Origin: CAWJFJ01 sp963800065 | GTDB taxonomy: Bacteria; Actinomycetota; Acidimicrobiia; Acidimicrobiales; UBA8190 | Assembly (NCBI GenBank): GCA_963800065.1 | Contig: CAWCZO010000011.1 | Location: forward strand, 124,001-188,000 | Direction of reading: 5' to 3' | DNA length: 64,000 bases | Shown here: positions 15,358 to 23,224 of the stretch, one piece after another | How the letters are laid out: each line of letters starts with the position of its first letter | How positions within the stretch are numbered: position 1 is the first letter of the stretch | Translations under genes and position numbers: made by a program | Notes under the pieces: generated by a model | The model's database searches: none | Told to the model about the DNA's origin: nothing | The model's input: the letters and a program-made list of their open reading frames with translations, nothing else

Positions 15358-16116
15358 TCAGGCGGCGGACTCCGACGGGTCGGCCGTCGGCGGGGAGGGC
15401 GAACCCGGCCCGGCGTCGGCCACCGGACCGGGGTTGACCTCGGCGATGTCACTGCCGCCGACGACGCCGTGACGCTTGGCGTAGCGGTCGACGTAGTCCT
15501 GGCCCGTCAGCCGGCGGATCTCGAACATGAGCTCGTCGGTCAGCGCCCGCAGGGCCAGCGGGTCGGTGGCCGACGCGTCCTCGAAGCGCGACAGGTCGAG
15601 GGGCGGGCCGAAGCGCACGGCGACCCGTCGGCCCGGACGCATGACGGTGGAGCCCATCGGTTGGACGTCGGTGGTCCCGACGAGGCCCACCGGGACCACG
15701 GGGACGCCACAGCCGAGAGCCAGACGGGCCACCCCGGTGTGGCCGCGATAGAGCCGCCCGTCGGGTGAGCGGGTCCCTTCGGGGTAGATCCCGAGGATCC
15801 CCCCGTCTTCCAGGATCTGGCGCGCCGTGGCCAGGGCTCGCTCGGACGCGCTGCCGCCCTCGCGCCGCATGGGGATCTGGCCGACGGCCCGGAAGAACCA
15901 CGCCGTCTTCCACGAGTCGAAGTACTCGGCCTTGGCCACGAAGGTGACGCGCCGGCGGACCACCAGCGGCATGAACAACGAGTCGCAGAACGCCACGTGG
16001 TTGGGCGCCAGGATGACCGGCCCGGTGCGCGGGATGTGGTCACGACCCTCCACGTCCACCCGCCAGAGGAGCCGGAAGATGGGGCTGAGCAGGCACTTCA
16101 CCACCCAGTAGGCCAC
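15358..16116 (-). CDS. 1-acylglycerol-3-phosphate acyltransferase (PlsC family)
   Basis: 252 residues. The acyltransferase box NHxxxxD is NHVAFCD (residues about 39-45); the substrate-binding motif is YPEGTRSPDGRLYRGHTGVARLAL. These enzymes acylate lysophosphatidate to phosphatidate on the inner membrane face. The N-terminal LLSPIFRLLW stretch is hydrophobic enough for membrane association. The C-terminal 35 residues are Pro/Gly/Ser-rich and unlike the catalytic core. Start is GTG at 16116 with TACCGT seven bases upstream. It is convergent with dipZ. Confidence 0.88.
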   Translation of the reverse strand: MAYWVVKCLLSPIFRLLWRVDVEGRDHIPRTGPVILAPNHVAFCDSLFMPLVVRRRVTFVAKAEYFDSWKTAWFFRAVGQIPMRREGGSASERALATARQILEDGGILGIYPEGTRSPDGRLYRGHTGVARLALGCGVPVVPVGLVGTTDVQPMGSTVMRPGRRVAVRFGPPLDLSRFEDASATDPLALRALTDELMFEIRRLTGQDYVDRYAKRHGVVGGSDIAEVNPGPVADAGPGSPSPPTADPSESAA

Positions 16117-16123
16117 GGGTCCA

Positions 16124-16129
16124 ACGGTA
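16124..16129 (-). promoter_or_regulatory. -10 box TACCGT of the plsC-like gene (leaderless)
   Basis: TACCGT ends seven bases before the GTG at 16116 on the minus strand; no ribosome binding site is seen. Confidence 0.6.
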
Positions 16130-16201
16130 GCGCGCCGTCACCGGCGAGGGCGGGGACAGCGAGGGCCAGGGTCCTTCATTGACCGTGACGCACCGCCCCC
16201 G

Positions 16202-16207
16202 TAGCGT
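16202..16207 (+). promoter_or_regulatory. -10 box TAGCGT of the third tetR gene (leaderless)
   Basis: TAGCGT ends seven bases before the GTG at 16215 and favours that codon over the in-frame TTG at 16179. Confidence 0.6.
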
Positions 16208-16214
16208 CGTCCAC

Positions 16215-16838
16215 GTGGCGCGCCGTCTGACCGCTCGGGGGGAGAGGCGGCGTCAGCAGCTGACCGACTTCGCCGCCGAGCAGTTCGCCACCCAGGGATA
16301 CCACCCCACCTCGGTGACCGACATCGTCGACGGCCTCGGGGTGGGCAAGGGCGTCTTCTACTGGTACTTCTCCTCCAAGGAGGAGCTCTTCCGCCAGATC
16401 CTGGCCGACGCCCAGCGCGATCTGCGCCGGGCCCAGAGACAGGCCCTGGCCGACGAGCCCGACCCCGTCCGGCGCATCGAAGCCGGGATCGGCGCGTCGG
16501 TGGCGTGGCTCGACGACAACCGGCACCTCTTCGTCCTCCTCGAGTTCGCCCGCACCGAGGAACGGTTCGCCCCCCTCATCCGGCAGGGTGAGGAGCAGGC
16601 CGTGGCCGACGCCCTCCCCCATGTGAAGGCGGGGATCGCGGCCGGGATGATCCGGCGCGACGACCCCCTCGTCCTCACCCACGCCATCACCGGTCTGACG
16701 GCGTACCTGGCCCGGGTCCTGGTCCTGGAACAGGGCCGGTCGGCCGAGGAGGCAGCGCGCTCGGCGGCCGCCTTCTGCCTCGAGGGCATCCTCTCCCCCA
16801 CCTCCGCCCAGCGCCGGATCGGACGCGTCGCCGGATGA
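16215..16838 (+). CDS. TetR family transcriptional regulator
   Basis: 207 residues from the GTG at 16215. The helix-turn-helix covers about residues 10-56 (LTDFAAEQFATQGYHPTSVTDIV, then LGVGKGVFYWYFSSKEELF). The C-terminal region is helical, with FVLLEFARTEERFAPLIRQGEEQ typical of TetR ligand domains. The GTG is preferred to the upstream TTG at 16179 because a TAGCGT box sits seven bases before it. It is divergent from the plsC-like gene and overlaps the next gene by four bases, so it probably regulates one or both neighbours. Confidence 0.88.
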   Translation: MARRLTARGERRRQQLTDFAAEQFATQGYHPTSVTDIVDGLGVGKGVFYWYFSSKEELFRQILADAQRDLRRAQRQALADEPDPVRRIEAGIGASVAWLDDNRHLFVLLEFARTEERFAPLIRQGEEQAVADALPHVKAGIAAGMIRRDDPLVLTHAITGLTAYLARVLVLEQGRSAEEAARSAAAFCLEGILSPTSAQRRIGRVAG

Positions 16839-17209
16839 GCGAGAGCCGGACCTTCCCCATCCTCTACGGGGCGCTGCGACCCCTGCTGGTCGGCCTGGGG
16901 ATGGGCCCGGGACTGTCCGGCGTCGACCTCGACGACGAGTTCCTCCACGTCCGGATGGGTTGGGCCTTCCGGGCCCGGATCCCGCGCCGTGACGTGACCG
17001 ACGCCCGGACGGTGACGGGGAGGGTCGGTGGGATCGGGGTCCACGGCTGGCGGGGCCGGTGGCTGGTGAACGGATCCATGCAACAGATCGTCGGTCTGGA
17101 GATCGCACCGCCGGCGCGCGCCCTGGCCGTCGGACTCCCCGTCAAGGTGCACTACCTGGCGCTCAGCCTGGAGAACCCCGACGCCTTCCTGGCCGCCTGC
17201 AAGAGCTGA
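16835..17209 (+). CDS. Conserved hypothetical protein, 124 residues
   Basis: The ATG overlaps the tetR stop (ATGA), so it is translated with the regulator. The middle part, VDLDDEFLHVRMGWAFRARIPRRDVTDARTV, looks like the beta-strands of a bacterial PH-like domain, a pattern often seen in small actinobacterial proteins next to TetR genes. A second strand set GIGVHGWRGRWLVNGSMQQIVGLEI supports a beta-sandwich. No catalytic motif or signal peptide is visible. Function unknown. Confidence 0.72.
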   Translation: MSESRTFPILYGALRPLLVGLGMGPGLSGVDLDDEFLHVRMGWAFRARIPRRDVTDARTVTGRVGGIGVHGWRGRWLVNGSMQQIVGLEIAPPARALAVGLPVKVHYLALSLENPDAFLAACKS

Positions 17210-17221
17210 GGCCCCGGCGCG

Positions 17222-18436
17222 CTACTGGAGCTTGGTCAGGGTCCGACGGAGGTTCCGGACGGCCTGGCCGACGCGTTGCTCGTTCTCGATGAGGGCGAAC
17301 CGGACATGGCCGTCGCCGCCGGGGCCGAAACCGACGCCGGGCGAGGTGGCCACCTCGGCCTCCGAGACGAGGAAGGACGAGAACTCGAGGGACCCCATCT
17401 CGCGGTAGGGCTCGGGGATGGGGGCCCAGACGAACATCGTCCCCTTGGGCGGGGTCAGCTGCCAGCCGATGCGGTTCAGTCCGTCGCACAGAGCGTCACG
17501 GCGGGCCTGGTAGGTCGCGTTGACCCATTTCGGGTAGTCGGGCGCCTCGTTCATGGCCACGATGGCGGCGATCTGGATGGGCTGGAAGGTGCCGTAGTCG
17601 AGGTAGGTCTTCAACTTGGTCAGCGCCTGGACGATCTCGGGGTTGCCGACCAGGAATCCGACGCGCCAGCCGGCCATGGAGAACGACTTGGTCAGCGTGT
17701 AGAGCTCGACGGCGACGTCCTTGGCCCCCGGCACCTGCAGGATCGACGGCGGGTCGTACCCGTCGAAACCGAGATCGGCGTAGGCGAAGTCGTGGACGAG
17801 CACGATCTCGTGCTCGCGGGCGAACGCCACCAGGCGCTCCATGAAGGAGAGGTCCACGCAGGCGGTGGTGGGGTTGTGCGGGAAGGAGAGGACGATGACG
17901 CGCGGCTTGGGCCACGACTCCTCCCACGCGTGCATCAGCCCGTCGAAGAAGTCGTCGCCGGGATCGGGCGCGCTGATCCCGTCGGTGACGACGGACGGGC
18001 CGTGCAGAGGGACCTGCCGGACGTCGGCCCCGGCGAAGAGCGGGCCCCAGATGTGGATCGGGTACGAGGGCGAGGGCACGAGTGCGGTGTCACCGGGGCC
18101 GACGAGCACCCACATGAGATGGGAGAAGCCCTCCTTGGCCCCGATGGTGGAGACCACCTCGGTCTCGGGATCGAGCTCCACCCCGAATTTCCGGAGATAC
18201 AGGGCGGCGATGGCCTGGCGCACCTTGGGGATGCCGCGGCTGGCCGAGTACCGGTGGTTGCGGGCGTTGTGGGCGGCCTCGGCCAGCTTCTCGACGGCGA
18301 TCACCGGTGAGGGCAGATCGGGGTTGCCGAAGCCGAGGTCGATGACGTCACGACCGGCTCGACGGGCTTCGCGCTTCAACGCGTCGATCTGCGCAAAGAC
18401 GTACGGGGGCAGTCCGTTGATCCGTCGGAACTCCAT
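17222..18436 (-). CDS. Class I/II PLP aminotransferase, AlaC-like
   Basis: 404 residues from the ATG at 18436. Fold-type I aminotransferase: IDLGFGNPDLPSP at the N-terminus, nucleotide-like loop SPSYPIHIW, FPHNPTTACVD with the Asn that contacts PLP, and the PLP Lys in LTKSFSMAGWRVGFLVGN. The sequence follows the AlaC (YfdZ) glutamate-pyruvate aminotransferase group throughout, so alanine synthesis is the best guess; methionine or diaminopimelate aminotransferase is less likely. The extra 16 residues given by an upstream start are not conserved. A TACCAT box lies five bases before the ATG. Confidence 0.85.
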   Translation of the reverse strand: MEFRRINGLPPYVFAQIDALKREARRAGRDVIDLGFGNPDLPSPVIAVEKLAEAAHNARNHRYSASRGIPKVRQAIAALYLRKFGVELDPETEVVSTIGAKEGFSHLMWVLVGPGDTALVPSPSYPIHIWGPLFAGADVRQVPLHGPSVVTDGISAPDPGDDFFDGLMHAWEESWPKPRVIVLSFPHNPTTACVDLSFMERLVAFAREHEIVLVHDFAYADLGFDGYDPPSILQVPGAKDVAVELYTLTKSFSMAGWRVGFLVGNPEIVQALTKLKTYLDYGTFQPIQIAAIVAMNEAPDYPKWVNATYQARRDALCDGLNRIGWQLTPPKGTMFVWAPIPEPYREMGSLEFSSFLVSEAEVATSPGVGFGPGGDGHVRFALIENEQRVGQAVRNLRRTLTKLQ

Positions 18437-18441
18437 GCGGA

Positions 18442-18447
18442 ATGGTA
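18442..18447 (-). promoter_or_regulatory. -10 box TACCAT of the aminotransferase gene (leaderless)
   Basis: TACCAT ends five bases before the ATG at 18436, the shortest spacing in this set, so this one is less certain. Confidence 0.45.
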
Positions 18448-18484
18448 CCGCCCCCGTCGCTCGTTCCCTCCACCCCGGCGGCAC

Positions 18485-19186
18485 TCAGGGACGACGCACC
18501 ATCTTCGCCACCTCGGCCACCGCCTCCAGGGACTTGGGCCACGCGCAGACGGCCCACGTCGCTCCCGCCGCCGCCAGCTCCGTGAGGGCCAGGGCGATCT
18601 GGGGGACGTCCCCGGCCACGGCGCCGCCCCAGGTCACCTCGCAGCGGGCGGAGAGCGCGGCCACCGCCGATGGCTGAGCGCTCCACAGGTTGACGGCGGC
18701 GCCGGGACCGAGGTCGACGGCCAACTCGGTGGTGGACACCGACCCGCCACCCACCCAGACCGGCACCCCGAAGCCCAGCACCGCCCGGGCGCACCGGGCC
18801 AGGGCCAGGCGGCGCTCGTCGGGCGGCCCCGGCGGGATCCCGTAGGCCTCGTTCTCGGCCGCGCTCTTGCCGTCGCCGGTACCCAGCCCGGCGATCAGAC
18901 GACCGGGCGCCATGTGGGCGAGCGAGGCCAGTTCGGCCACCAGGACGGCGTCGGGGACCAGACCGATCCGGGCCACCAGCGGTCCGAAACGGATCCGGCT
19001 CGTCACCGACGCCACCGCGCCGAGAACGGGGAAGCAGGACAACGCCGGCCGATCGCTCCGGCCCAGGGGCCAGAGATGGTCGAAGACGAAGACCCCGTCC
19101 AGTCCGAGCGCCTCGGCCCGCCGGGCGCCGTCGAGGGCGCCGGCGGCGGCGTCGCGAAACGTCGGCAGCGTCACCCCCACCCGCAC
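18485..19186 (-). CDS. LLM-class flavin-dependent oxidoreductase, short form
   Basis: 233 residues, shorter than the usual 280-340 of luciferase-like monooxygenases. Seen: VGVTLPTFRDAAAGALDGARRAEALGLDGVFVFDHLWP, then SRIRFGPLVARIGLVPDAVLVAELASLAHMAPGRLIAGLGTGDG, which are the F420/FMN barrel strands. The TIM barrel appears trimmed in its second half (VPVWVGGGSVSTTELAVDLG). In actinobacteria such proteins often use F420; cofactor and substrate are unknown. Start GTG at 19186 is uncertain. It lies 19 bp after the ROK kinase gene on the same strand. Confidence 0.78.
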   Translation of the reverse strand: MRVGVTLPTFRDAAAGALDGARRAEALGLDGVFVFDHLWPLGRSDRPALSCFPVLGAVASVTSRIRFGPLVARIGLVPDAVLVAELASLAHMAPGRLIAGLGTGDGKSAAENEAYGIPPGPPDERRLALARCARAVLGFGVPVWVGGGSVSTTELAVDLGPGAAVNLWSAQPSAVAALSARCEVTWGGAVAGDVPQIALALTELAAAGATWAVCAWPKSLEAVAEVAKMVRRP

Positions 19187-19204
19187 CCGGCCCCCTCCCC
19201 GGCG

Positions 19205-20293
19205 TCAGTCCGGGCGTCCGGACAGGGCCCGATGCCCCTGGCGGGCCAGCAACGCCGCCCCGACGGCCCCGGCCCTCTCGCCCAGGGCGGCCACGGAGAT
19301 CGTCACCTCGGGGCGGCCCGGGCCACCCTCCACCAGATCGTCGAAGGCCGTCCGGACCGGCTCGATCACCAGGTCCAGAGCCTCGACGAGGCCGCCGCCC
19401 AGGACGAAGACCGACGGGTCGAGGACGTTGGCCAGGTTGGCCAGGCCCAGGGCCAGCCACCACCCGAGCTCCTCGAGGACGGCTTGGGCGGCGACGTCGC
19501 CCCCCGCCGCCGCCGAGGTGACGTCCTCGGCGCGGACCGCTTCGGGGTCACCGCCGGCGCGGCGCAGGACGTCGTCCAACCGGCCCGCGTGGGCCGCCTC
19601 CCGGGCCAGCCGTCCGAGCCCGCTCCCCGAGGCGAAGCGCTCCCAGCACCCCCGCTTCCCACACGGACAGGCGGGGCCCGACCGGTCGACCACCATGTGT
19701 CCGATCTCACCGGCGAAGCCGAGGGCACCGCGCGCCACCCGACCGTTCACGACGAGGCCCCCACCGATACCCGTCCCGAGCGTCACCACCACGGCGTCGG
19801 TGGCGCCGGCGGCGGCACCGTAGGCCCACTCCCCCATCACCGCGCAGGTGGCGTCGTTGTCCACCACCACCGACTGGCCGAGGCGCTCGGCCACCCGGCC
19901 GCGCACGTCGAGGCCCTCGCCGCCGGGCAGGTTGGGGGCGAAGCGCAGCATCCCGGTGTCGTCGACCATGCCGGGCACGCCCACACCGACGGCGGTCACC
20001 GCCGCCGACGTCACCCCGGCGCCGCCGCCGTCGGCCCCGAGGGTGCCGGCATCGAGGTCGTCGAGCAACCGCTCGGCCACCAGGGCGATGGTCTCGACGA
20101 CGGCGCCCCCGCCGGGGCCGCCCGGGCTCCCCGACGGCACCAGGCGCGGTGTCGGCGCCTTGGCCTCGGCCAGCACGGCGCCGGTCCCGTCCACCACCAG
20201 TCCCAGGATCTTGGTCCCCCCCACGTCGATCCCGACGGTCACCGGGCCGGCCACCCCGTCCCGCCGGGAACCGGGCCCGGGGCCGCCGGTCAC
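19205..20293 (-). CDS. ROK family sugar kinase (glucokinase-like)
   Basis: 362 residues. ATP loop VGIDVGGTKILGLVVD, catalytic Asp region VVVDNDATCAVMGEW, phosphate loop VVTLGTGIGGGLVVNG, and the ROK zinc motif GEIGHMVV...CPCGKRGCWERFASG. These mark a kinase, not a ROK repressor, since no N-terminal helix-turn-helix is present. Glucose phosphorylation is likely by family; specificity is not proven. Start may be GTG at 20293 or the later GTG before AGPVTVGIDVGG. A 14-base direct repeat spans the junction with the upstream SRPBCC gene. Confidence 0.86.
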   Translation of the reverse strand: MTGGPGPGSRRDGVAGPVTVGIDVGGTKILGLVVDGTGAVLAEAKAPTPRLVPSGSPGGPGGGAVVETIALVAERLLDDLDAGTLGADGGGAGVTSAAVTAVGVGVPGMVDDTGMLRFAPNLPGGEGLDVRGRVAERLGQSVVVDNDATCAVMGEWAYGAAAGATDAVVVTLGTGIGGGLVVNGRVARGALGFAGEIGHMVVDRSGPACPCGKRGCWERFASGSGLGRLAREAAHAGRLDDVLRRAGGDPEAVRAEDVTSAAAGGDVAAQAVLEELGWWLALGLANLANVLDPSVFVLGGGLVEALDLVIEPVRTAFDDLVEGGPGRPEVTISVAALGERAGAVGAALLARQGHRALSGRPD

Positions 20294-20316
20294 GTCGTCA
20301 GCGTCACGTCGTCAGA
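20289..20316. repeat. Direct repeat of 14 bp at the SRPBCC/ROK gene junction
   Basis: Two adjacent copies of GTCACGTCGTCAG plus one base (20289-20302 and 20303-20316). The copies carry the end of the SRPBCC gene and the start of the ROK gene, as if a short slippage duplication separated two genes that once overlapped. Confidence 0.6.
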
Positions 20317-20753
20317 GAGGATTCGACGCGCGCCTTGAGCTCTTCGAGAGCGGTGTGCATGATCCGGCTCTGGGCCCGCCGCTTGATGAAGCCGGGCAGG
20401 GGGACGCGCAGCTCCACCTCGAGGGTGTAGGTCACCTCGGTGGAGCCGTCGTCGGTCCGTTCGAAGCTGTAGCTCCCGTCCAGCTTGGAGGTCAGGTCCC
20501 CGGCCGTCTGCTTCCACGACAGCATCGTGGGGGCGGCCGAGTAGTCGTAGGACAAGGTGTAGCTCGTGCTCCGGCCGAAGGCGCCGGCCCGGAAGGTGGC
20601 CTCGGCGGGGCGACCCTCGCCGTCGCGGCTCTGGACCGAGACGTCCTTGATGTCGGCGGCCCACTCGGTGTAGCGCTCGATGTCGCTCACCACGGCGAAG
20701 CACTGCTCCGGCGGGGCGGCGACGACCATGCGTTCGGTGGCAAGTTCCGCCAC
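20304..20753 (-). CDS. SRPBCC family protein (cyclase/dehydrase-like)
   Basis: 149 residues covering a full START-like helix-grip domain: VVAAPPEQCFAVVSDIERYTEWAADIKDVSV at the N-terminus, a beta core, and the long C-terminal helix FIKRRAQSRIMHTALEELKARVES. It closely follows the pattern of mycobacterial TB16.3 (Rv2185c), also encoded near pimB'. Such domains bind hydrophobic ligands; the ligand here is unknown. It sits between the ROK kinase and the PimB-like glycosyltransferase, all leftward, and is probably co-expressed with them. Confidence 0.85.
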   Translation of the reverse strand: MAELATERMVVAAPPEQCFAVVSDIERYTEWAADIKDVSVQSRDGEGRPAEATFRAGAFGRSTSYTLSYDYSAAPTMLSWKQTAGDLTSKLDGSYSFERTDDGSTEVTYTLEVELRVPLPGFIKRRAQSRIMHTALEELKARVESSLTT

Positions 20754-20813
20754 TGTCCCTCACTCCCTTGTCGCGCCCCGGCGCTGCTCCCCGAGGCAGC
20801 CGGCCGGCGACAG

Positions 20814-21953
20814 TCAGCCTTCCACGTCCTGCAAGGCACCGGCCAGCCTACGTGCGAGGACGTCGTAGCCGAAGGACTCCTCCACCCGCACCCGCGCCGC
20901 CCGGCCCATCGCCAGGCGCCGGTCGTCGTCACCGAGCAGCTCCCGCAGCGCGTGGGCGACGGCACCGGGGTCGTGGGGATCGGCCACCACGAGCCCGGTC
21001 TCCCCGTCGATCACGGCCTCGTCGGCCCCCCCGCTACGCCCGGCCACCTGGGCCACACCGGCCGCCGCCGCCTCGAGGAAGACGATCCCGAACCCCTCCT
21101 GCTCGAGATCGAGCCACCGGTTCCGGCAGGCCATGGCGAACACGTCGGCCGCTCCGTAGAGCCGGGGCAGGTCGTCGTCGTCCACCCGGCCGAGGAAGCG
21201 GACCGGCGCCCCCGTCGACCGCACCAGGCCCCGGAGCCGACCCTCGTCACGGCCCACCCCGGCCACGGCCAGGGTGAGACCCGGGAACGCCGGCTCGAGA
21301 GCCCGGGCGGCGGCGATGAGGACGTCCATTCCCTTCCGGGGCACCAGCCGGCTGATGCTCACCACCAGTGGACCCCCGGCCGCCAGACCCCAGGTGGCCC
21401 GGGCCTTGGCCCTCTCCTCGTCCGAGAGGGGCCGGAACCGGTCGAGGTCGACGCCGGGGGGGATCTCGACCACGGGGGCGGTCATGGTCGGCGCCACCCG
21501 CCGGGCCTCGGCGGCCGGGTAGCGACCGGCGCAGACCACCAGCCGGGCCCGGCGCAGGATGGCGCCCAGCGTCTGGCGCGCCACCGGCAGGCGGCCGGGC
21601 ACCGCCACCTCGGCCCCGTGCAGCACGACGGCGTAGGGCAGGCCCAGCAGGGGGCCGGCCAGTCCGAGCGGGAGAGCGGGGTCGACCACCACCAGCGAGG
21701 CGTCGACTTCCCGGGCCAGCGCCCGGATCCGCCGCACGTGGCCCGGGACGGGCAGCAGCACGGGTGCCGCCACGCGCTCGATCCGGATGCCGGCGTCCGC
21801 CTGTCGCCGGTCGAAGACGTCGGCCTCGGGATGCGACGAGGCGGTGAGCACCGTGAACGACGACGGGTCGAGCCGGCGCCACAGTTCCCACAGATAGGCC
21901 TGGATCCCCCCGACCTTGGGTGGGAAGTCGTTCGTCACGAGCAGATGGGTCAT
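20814..21953 (-). CDS. GT4 glycosyltransferase, PimB'-like mannosyltransferase
   Basis: 379 residues from the ATG at 21953. N-terminal LLVTNDFPPKVGGIQAYLWEL, donor-site ISRLVPRKGMDVLIAAARAL, and the C-terminal EQEGFGIVFLEAAAAGVAQVAGRSGGADE (the EX7E motif) match PimB' of mycobacteria almost element by element. PimB' adds the second mannose to phosphatidylinositol mannoside on the inner membrane face. Presence with SRPBCC, a DnaQ-like exonuclease and trpD repeats the mycobacterial neighbourhood, which supports the call. Specificity for another phosphoinositide or sugar cannot be excluded. The upstream in-frame start adds 15 unconserved residues and was dropped. Confidence 0.84.
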   Translation of the reverse strand: MTHLLVTNDFPPKVGGIQAYLWELWRRLDPSSFTVLTASSHPEADVFDRRQADAGIRIERVAAPVLLPVPGHVRRIRALAREVDASLVVVDPALPLGLAGPLLGLPYAVVLHGAEVAVPGRLPVARQTLGAILRRARLVVCAGRYPAAEARRVAPTMTAPVVEIPPGVDLDRFRPLSDEERAKARATWGLAAGGPLVVSISRLVPRKGMDVLIAAARALEPAFPGLTLAVAGVGRDEGRLRGLVRSTGAPVRFLGRVDDDDLPRLYGAADVFAMACRNRWLDLEQEGFGIVFLEAAAAGVAQVAGRSGGADEAVIDGETGLVVADPHDPGAVAHALRELLGDDDRRLAMGRAARVRVEESFGYDVLARRLAGALQDVEG

Positions 21954-22010
21954 CGTTTGACCACCCGGGCCGGTGCCGACACGGGCCCATGCTCGCATGG
22001 CCCGGGGCGG

Positions 22011-22238
22011 TCAGCAGGCGGCCCAGTCCACCGCCGCTCCCGGGTGCCGCAGCTCGGGAACGAGACCGGCACGACCGAGCATCCGGATGGCCCGGGCCTC
22101 GGCCACGTCGACGACCACGGCGTCGTCGGGCTCGCGACCGAGGACGAACGTCACGAGGCAGTCGGCACAGGCGTCGGTGTGCTGGAGCTCGCAGTCGTCG
22201 CAGCTGATCGAGATCGTCGGTCTCTCTGATCCGGTCAC
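22011..22238 (-). CDS. Small Cys-rich protein, 75 residues
   Basis: The cysteines in ISCDDCELQHTDACADCLVTFVLG form a CxxC-x8-CxxC array suited to one zinc ion or an iron-sulfur centre. The rest is DAVVVDVAEARAIRMLGRAGLVPELRHPG. No name is known to me for this family; similar short proteins occur in actinobacteria in this neighbourhood. It is leftward, between the PimB-like gene and the zinc-ribbon gene. Function unknown. Confidence 0.68.
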   Translation of the reverse strand: MTGSERPTISISCDDCELQHTDACADCLVTFVLGREPDDAVVVDVAEARAIRMLGRAGLVPELRHPGAAVDWAAC

Positions 22239-22295
22239 GTCACCCTCCCTGGATCCGGTCGTCCCTCGTCCCGACCACAGTGACAGGAGGGTGTG

Positions 22296-22517
22296 TCAAT
22301 CGGCGGCGTCCGCCCCGGCCAGGGTCTCGACGTTGCGTCCGTGGCCGCACCACCGGCACCGGACCTCGACGACCTCTTCGGAGAGGACCTCCTCCTCCTC
22401 CAGGGTCAGCTCACCCCCGACGCTGTAATGGTGGAAGGCCCGGGTCCGACGGTCCGTCATGACGTCGAAGCGCGTGAGGTTTCCGCAGGCGGTGCACCGG
22501 TAGCGGGCGATGGACAC
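22296..22517 (-). CDS. Small zinc-ribbon protein, 73 residues
   Basis: Two CxxC pairs, YRCTACGN near the N-terminus and VRCRWCGHG near the C-terminus, suggest a zinc ribbon around a central acidic helix (LTLEEEEVLSEEVVE). The start GTG at 22517 has TAGCGT six bases upstream and no ribosome binding site. It is divergent from the exonuclease gene with only 17 bp between start codons. Function unknown; a nucleic-acid or protein adaptor role is possible. Confidence 0.7.
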   Translation of the reverse strand: MSIARYRCTACGNLTRFDVMTDRRTRAFHHYSVGGELTLEEEEVLSEEVVEVRCRWCGHGRNVETLAGADAAD

Positions 22518-22523
22518 GCGCCC

Positions 22524-22529
22524 ACGCTA
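22524..22529. promoter_or_regulatory. Shared -10 region of two divergent leaderless genes
   Basis: On the minus strand TAGCGT (22529-22524) ends six bases before the GTG at 22517. On the plus strand the offset hexamer CACGCT (22523-22528) ends six bases before the GTG at 22535. The two promoters therefore overlap almost completely. Confidence 0.55.
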
Positions 22530-22534
22530 TCCGC

Positions 22535-23224
22535 GTGACCGAACACCGTCGTACGTACTCTCTGATGATGGCCCTGGCTGCGGCGTCGTCGTCCGAAGAC
22601 ACCGACCTTCCCCTCTACGACGTCACCTTCGCCGTCGTCGACGTCGAGACGACGGGGGGAGGGCCCGAGACGTCCTCCTTGACCGAGGTGGCGGCGGCCA
22701 AGTTCCGGGCCGGGGAATGCCTGGGGACGTTCGCCACCCTCGTCGACCCGTGCGACAGCATCCCTCCGTTCATCACCACCCTCACCGGTATCAGCGACGA
22801 GATGGTCCGCAACGCCCCTTCCGTCCCCGGCGTGCTGCCCGCCTTCGTCGAGTTCGTCCACGGCGCCGTCCTGGTCGGGCACAACGTGGCTTTCGACCTG
22901 GCGTTCCTCAATGCCGCCCTGGAGGACAACGACCGGCTCCCCCTCGGCAATTCGGTCGTCGACACACTGGCCCTGGCCCGCCGGCTGGTCGACCCCGAGG
23001 TTCCCAACTGCCGCCTGGGCACGCTGGCCTCCGGGCTGGAGCTGGAGCACCGTCCGGCCCACCGGGCCCTCGACGACGTCATGGCCACCGCCGATCTCCT
23101 GCACCGACTCATCGAGGACGCCACCGGTTTCGGCGTCTTCACCCTCGGTCAGCTTATGGAACTCCCCCTGTTCGTCCCCACCGTCATCCGCAATCCGTCA
23201 CGCGGGCTCCGCACATTCCTGTGA
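22535..23224 (+). CDS. DnaQ-like 3'-5' exonuclease
   Basis: 229 residues. All three DEDDh motifs are present: ExoI VVDVETTGGG, ExoII VGHNVAFDLAFLNAAL, and ExoIII HRALDDVMATADLL with the catalytic His and Asp. The domain resembles the exonuclease half of mycobacterial Rv2191 but lacks the UvrC-like half, so it is a stand-alone nuclease. It could proofread or trim DNA or RNA ends; it need not be the polymerase III epsilon subunit. Start is GTG at 22535. The 3' end overlaps trpD, on the other strand, by 27 bp. Confidence 0.87.
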   Translation: MTEHRRTYSLMMALAAASSSEDTDLPLYDVTFAVVDVETTGGGPETSSLTEVAAAKFRAGECLGTFATLVDPCDSIPPFITTLTGISDEMVRNAPSVPGVLPAFVEFVHGAVLVGHNVAFDLAFLNAALEDNDRLPLGNSVVDTLALARRLVDPEVPNCRLGTLASGLELEHRPAHRALDDVMATADLLHRLIEDATGFGVFTLGQLMELPLFVPTVIRNPSRGLRTFL

